A DNA stretch of 10,738 bases from CAIKMD01 sp035605975 (GTDB lineage: Bacteria; Pseudomonadota; Alphaproteobacteria; ATCC43930; CGMCC-115725). The notes under the pieces are model-generated. The model was not told the origin of the DNA, ran no database searches, and worked only from the letters and a program-made list of their open reading frames with translations. The stretch spans positions 1 through 10,738 of the forward strand of contig DATNGG010000093.1 in the NCBI GenBank assembly GCA_035605975.1. Reading direction: 5' to 3'. Positions 8,985-10,738 of the stretch are shown here, piece after piece. Position numbers and translations under genes: made by a program. How positions within the stretch are numbered: position 1 is the stretch's first letter; each line of letters opens with the position of its first letter.

Positions 8985-8992
8985 TGATCACC

Positions 8993-10735
8993 ATGCCTGA
9001 CGACCAGCGCAGACCCGCCTGGGACAAAACGAAGCTGCCGAGCCGGCACACCACGGTCGGGCCGGAACGCGCGCCGCACCGCTCGATGTTCTATGCGATG
9101 GGCGTGACCGAGGAGCAGCTGGCGCAGCCGCTGGTCGGCGTCGTCACCACCTGGAACGAGGCCGCGCCCTGCAACATCGCGCTGTCGCGCCAGGCGCAGG
9201 CGGCAAAGCGCGGCGTCGCCGAAGCCGGCGGCACGCCGCGCGAATTCACCACCATCACCGTGACCGACGGCATCGCCATGGGCCATGAGGGGATGAAATC
9301 CTCGCTCGTCTCGCGCGAGGTGATCGCGGATTCGGTCGAGCTCACCATGCGCGGCCATTGCTATGACGCTCTCGTCGGCTTCGCCGGCTGCGACAAGTCG
9401 TTGCCCGGGCTGATGATGGCGATGCTGCGTTTGAACGTGCCCTCGGTCTTCATGTATGGCGGCACCATTCTGCCGGGGCGCTTCCAGGGCCGCGACGTCA
9501 CCATCGTCGATGTGTTCGAGGGCGTCGGCCAGCATTCGGTCGGCAAGATGAGCGACGATGAGCTGCACGAGCTCGAATGCCATGCCTGTCCCTCGGCCGG
9601 CTCTTGCGCCGGACAATACACCGCCAACACCATGGCCTGCGTTTCCGAGGCGATGGGCCTTGCTTTGCCGGGCTCGGCCGGAACGCCGGCCGTGTTCGAG
9701 AGCCGCGATCAATATGCCGAGGCCTCGGGCAAGGCGGTGATGAACCTGTTGCGGCTCGGCCTCCGGCCGCGCGACATCGTGACGCGCAAAGCGCTCGAGA
9801 ACGCGGCGGTGGTGGTGGCGGCGACCGGCGGCTCGACCAATGCCGGGCTTCATCTCCCGGCGATCGCGCATGAGGCGGGGATCGATTTCGATCTCCACGC
9901 CGTCGGTGAAATCTTCAAGCGCACGCCCTATATCGGCGACTTCAAGCCGGGCGGCAAATATCTGATGAAGGATCTGCACGATATCGGCGGCGTGCCGGTG
10001 GTGATGAAGGCGCTGCTCGATGGCGGCTATCTCCACGGCGATTGCATCACCGCGACCGGCAAGACCATCGCCGAGAATCTGCGCGATGTGAAATTCCCCG
10101 CCAATCAGGACGTCGTCCATCCGACATCGAAGCCCTTGGCGCCGACCGGCGGCGTGGTCGTCCTCAAAGGCAATCTCGCGCCGCAAGGCGCGATCGTGAA
10201 GGTCGCTGGCATGCAGGGCATGGCCTTGAAGTTCCGCGGGCCGGCACGCTGCTTCGATACCGAGGAAGCGGCCTTCGATGCTGTCGAGAAGCGGCAATAC
10301 AAGGCCGGCGAGGTGATCGTCATCCGCTATGAAGGCCCGCGCGGCGGGCCCGGCATGCGCGAGATGCTGGCGACCACCGCGGCGCTTTACGGCCAGGGCA
10401 TCTCCGACAAGGTCGCGCTCATCACCGACGGGCGCTTCTCGGGCGGCACGCGCGGCTTCTGCATCGGCCATGTCGGACCCGAAGCGGCGGTGGGCGGTCC
10501 GATCGGGCTTTTGAAAGACGGCGACATCATCGTCATCGACGCGGTGGAAGGCACGCTCGCGGTCGAACTGCCCGAGGCCGAGCTGCAAGCGCGCCGCGCG
10601 GCCTGGAAGCCGCGCCAGACCGATTACCGGTCCGGCACGCTGTGGAAATACGCGCGGCTCGTCGGCGATGCCGAGAAAGGCGCGGTCACCCATCCGGGCG
10701 GCACGGCCGAGACCAAGTGCTACGCGGATATTTGA
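8993..10735 (+). CDS. ilvD: Dihydroxy-acid dehydratase
   Basis: This 580-residue IlvD/Edd-family enzyme (EC 4.2.1.9) converts 2,3-dihydroxy-isovalerate and 2,3-dihydroxy-3-methylvalerate to the keto acids that precede valine, leucine and isoleucine. The three iron-sulfur ligand positions are visible: C60 (PCNIALS), C133 (GCDKSLPG) and C205 (SAGSCAGQYTANTM). Magnesium/substrate-site motifs include TVTDGIAMGHEGM (about 90-102) and GGSTNAGLHLPA. The C-terminal domain carries TDGRFSGGTRGF with S483, the serine proposed as catalytic base in the family, then GHVGPEAAVGGPIGLL. The length and cysteine spacing fit the shorter DHAD class (such as the Mycobacterium [2Fe-2S] enzyme) better than the 616-residue E. 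coli [4Fe-4S] form, which is an inference. ATG 8993 is set by the AAGGAG site. Sugar-acid dehydratases (arabonate, xylonate, 6-phosphogluconate) share this fold and are the main alternative, but the TDGIAMGHEGM and SAGSCAGQYTANTM motifs favour DHAD. The gene is complete at the window edge. Confidence 0.92.
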   Translation: MPDDQRRPAWDKTKLPSRHTTVGPERAPHRSMFYAMGVTEEQLAQPLVGVVTTWNEAAPCNIALSRQAQAAKRGVAEAGGTPREFTTITVTDGIAMGHEGMKSSLVSREVIADSVELTMRGHCYDALVGFAGCDKSLPGLMMAMLRLNVPSVFMYGGTILPGRFQGRDVTIVDVFEGVGQHSVGKMSDDELHELECHACPSAGSCAGQYTANTMACVSEAMGLALPGSAGTPAVFESRDQYAEASGKAVMNLLRLGLRPRDIVTRKALENAAVVVAATGGSTNAGLHLPAIAHEAGIDFDLHAVGEIFKRTPYIGDFKPGGKYLMKDLHDIGGVPVVMKALLDGGYLHGDCITATGKTIAENLRDVKFPANQDVVHPTSKPLAPTGGVVVLKGNLAPQGAIVKVAGMQGMALKFRGPARCFDTEEAAFDAVEKRQYKAGEVIVIRYEGPRGGPGMREMLATTAALYGQGISDKVALITDGRFSGGTRGFCIGHVGPEAAVGGPIGLLKDGDIIVIDAVEGTLAVELPEAELQARRAAWKPRQTDYRSGTLWKYARLVGDAEKGAVTHPGGTAETKCYADI

Positions 10736-10738
10736 GCG

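Noticed and set aside
8903..10693. Open frame of 596 codons antisense to ilvD
   Set aside because: The composition is that of an antisense shadow (Arg, His, Gly, Asp), with no known motifs, while the sense strand carries complete IlvD signatures.

Overview
The window is a GC-rich, densely coded chromosomal segment of an alphaproteobacterium. The call rests on a full-length PopZ-type polar organizing protein (DUF2497 family, restricted to Alphaproteobacteria) placed directly upstream of valyl-tRNA synthetase, the order known from Caulobacter. It is supported by the strong G/C third-position bias and by two intergenic dyad repeats of a type I remember from Hyphomicrobiales-like genomes. Genus cannot be assigned from the sequence alone.

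Layout. Bases 56-5153 are a rightward block: tolC (type I/RND outer-membrane channel), popZ, valS and a small four-helix membrane protein that starts 9 nt after valS. A five-codon tail at the left edge may be the end of the preceding gene. A 60-bp dyad repeat lies in the convergent gap before a leftward RidA-family gene (5277-5654). RidA is divergent from a rightward pair: a Yip1-family membrane protein (5837-6403) and a periplasmic substrate-binding protein of the NitT/TauT type (6461-7468). The latter has no permease or ATPase gene next to it here. It runs tail-to-tail (7-nt gap) into a leftward cyclopropane-fatty-acyl-phospholipid synthase (7476-8702). A 290-bp divergent gap with a second, longer copy of the dyad repeat precedes ilvD (8993-10735), which is complete and ends three bases before the window edge.

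How the genes fit together. Most are housekeeping or envelope functions: secretion and efflux (TolC), polar chromosome anchoring (PopZ), translation (ValS), damage control of reactive enamines (RidA), membrane lipid modification (CFA synthase) and branched-chain amino acid synthesis (IlvD). RidA and IlvD are linked biochemically, because RidA protects PLP enzymes and branched-chain amino acid synthesis in other bacteria, but they are about 3.3 kb apart and clearly not one operon.

I found no phage, transposase, CRISPR, toxin-antitoxin or biosynthetic cluster signature, and no convincing evidence of an undescribed multi-gene system. The points most worth a second look are the paired dyad repeats, the internally duplicated small membrane protein with two matching histidines, a possible substitution in the RidA active site, and the solitary substrate-binding protein.
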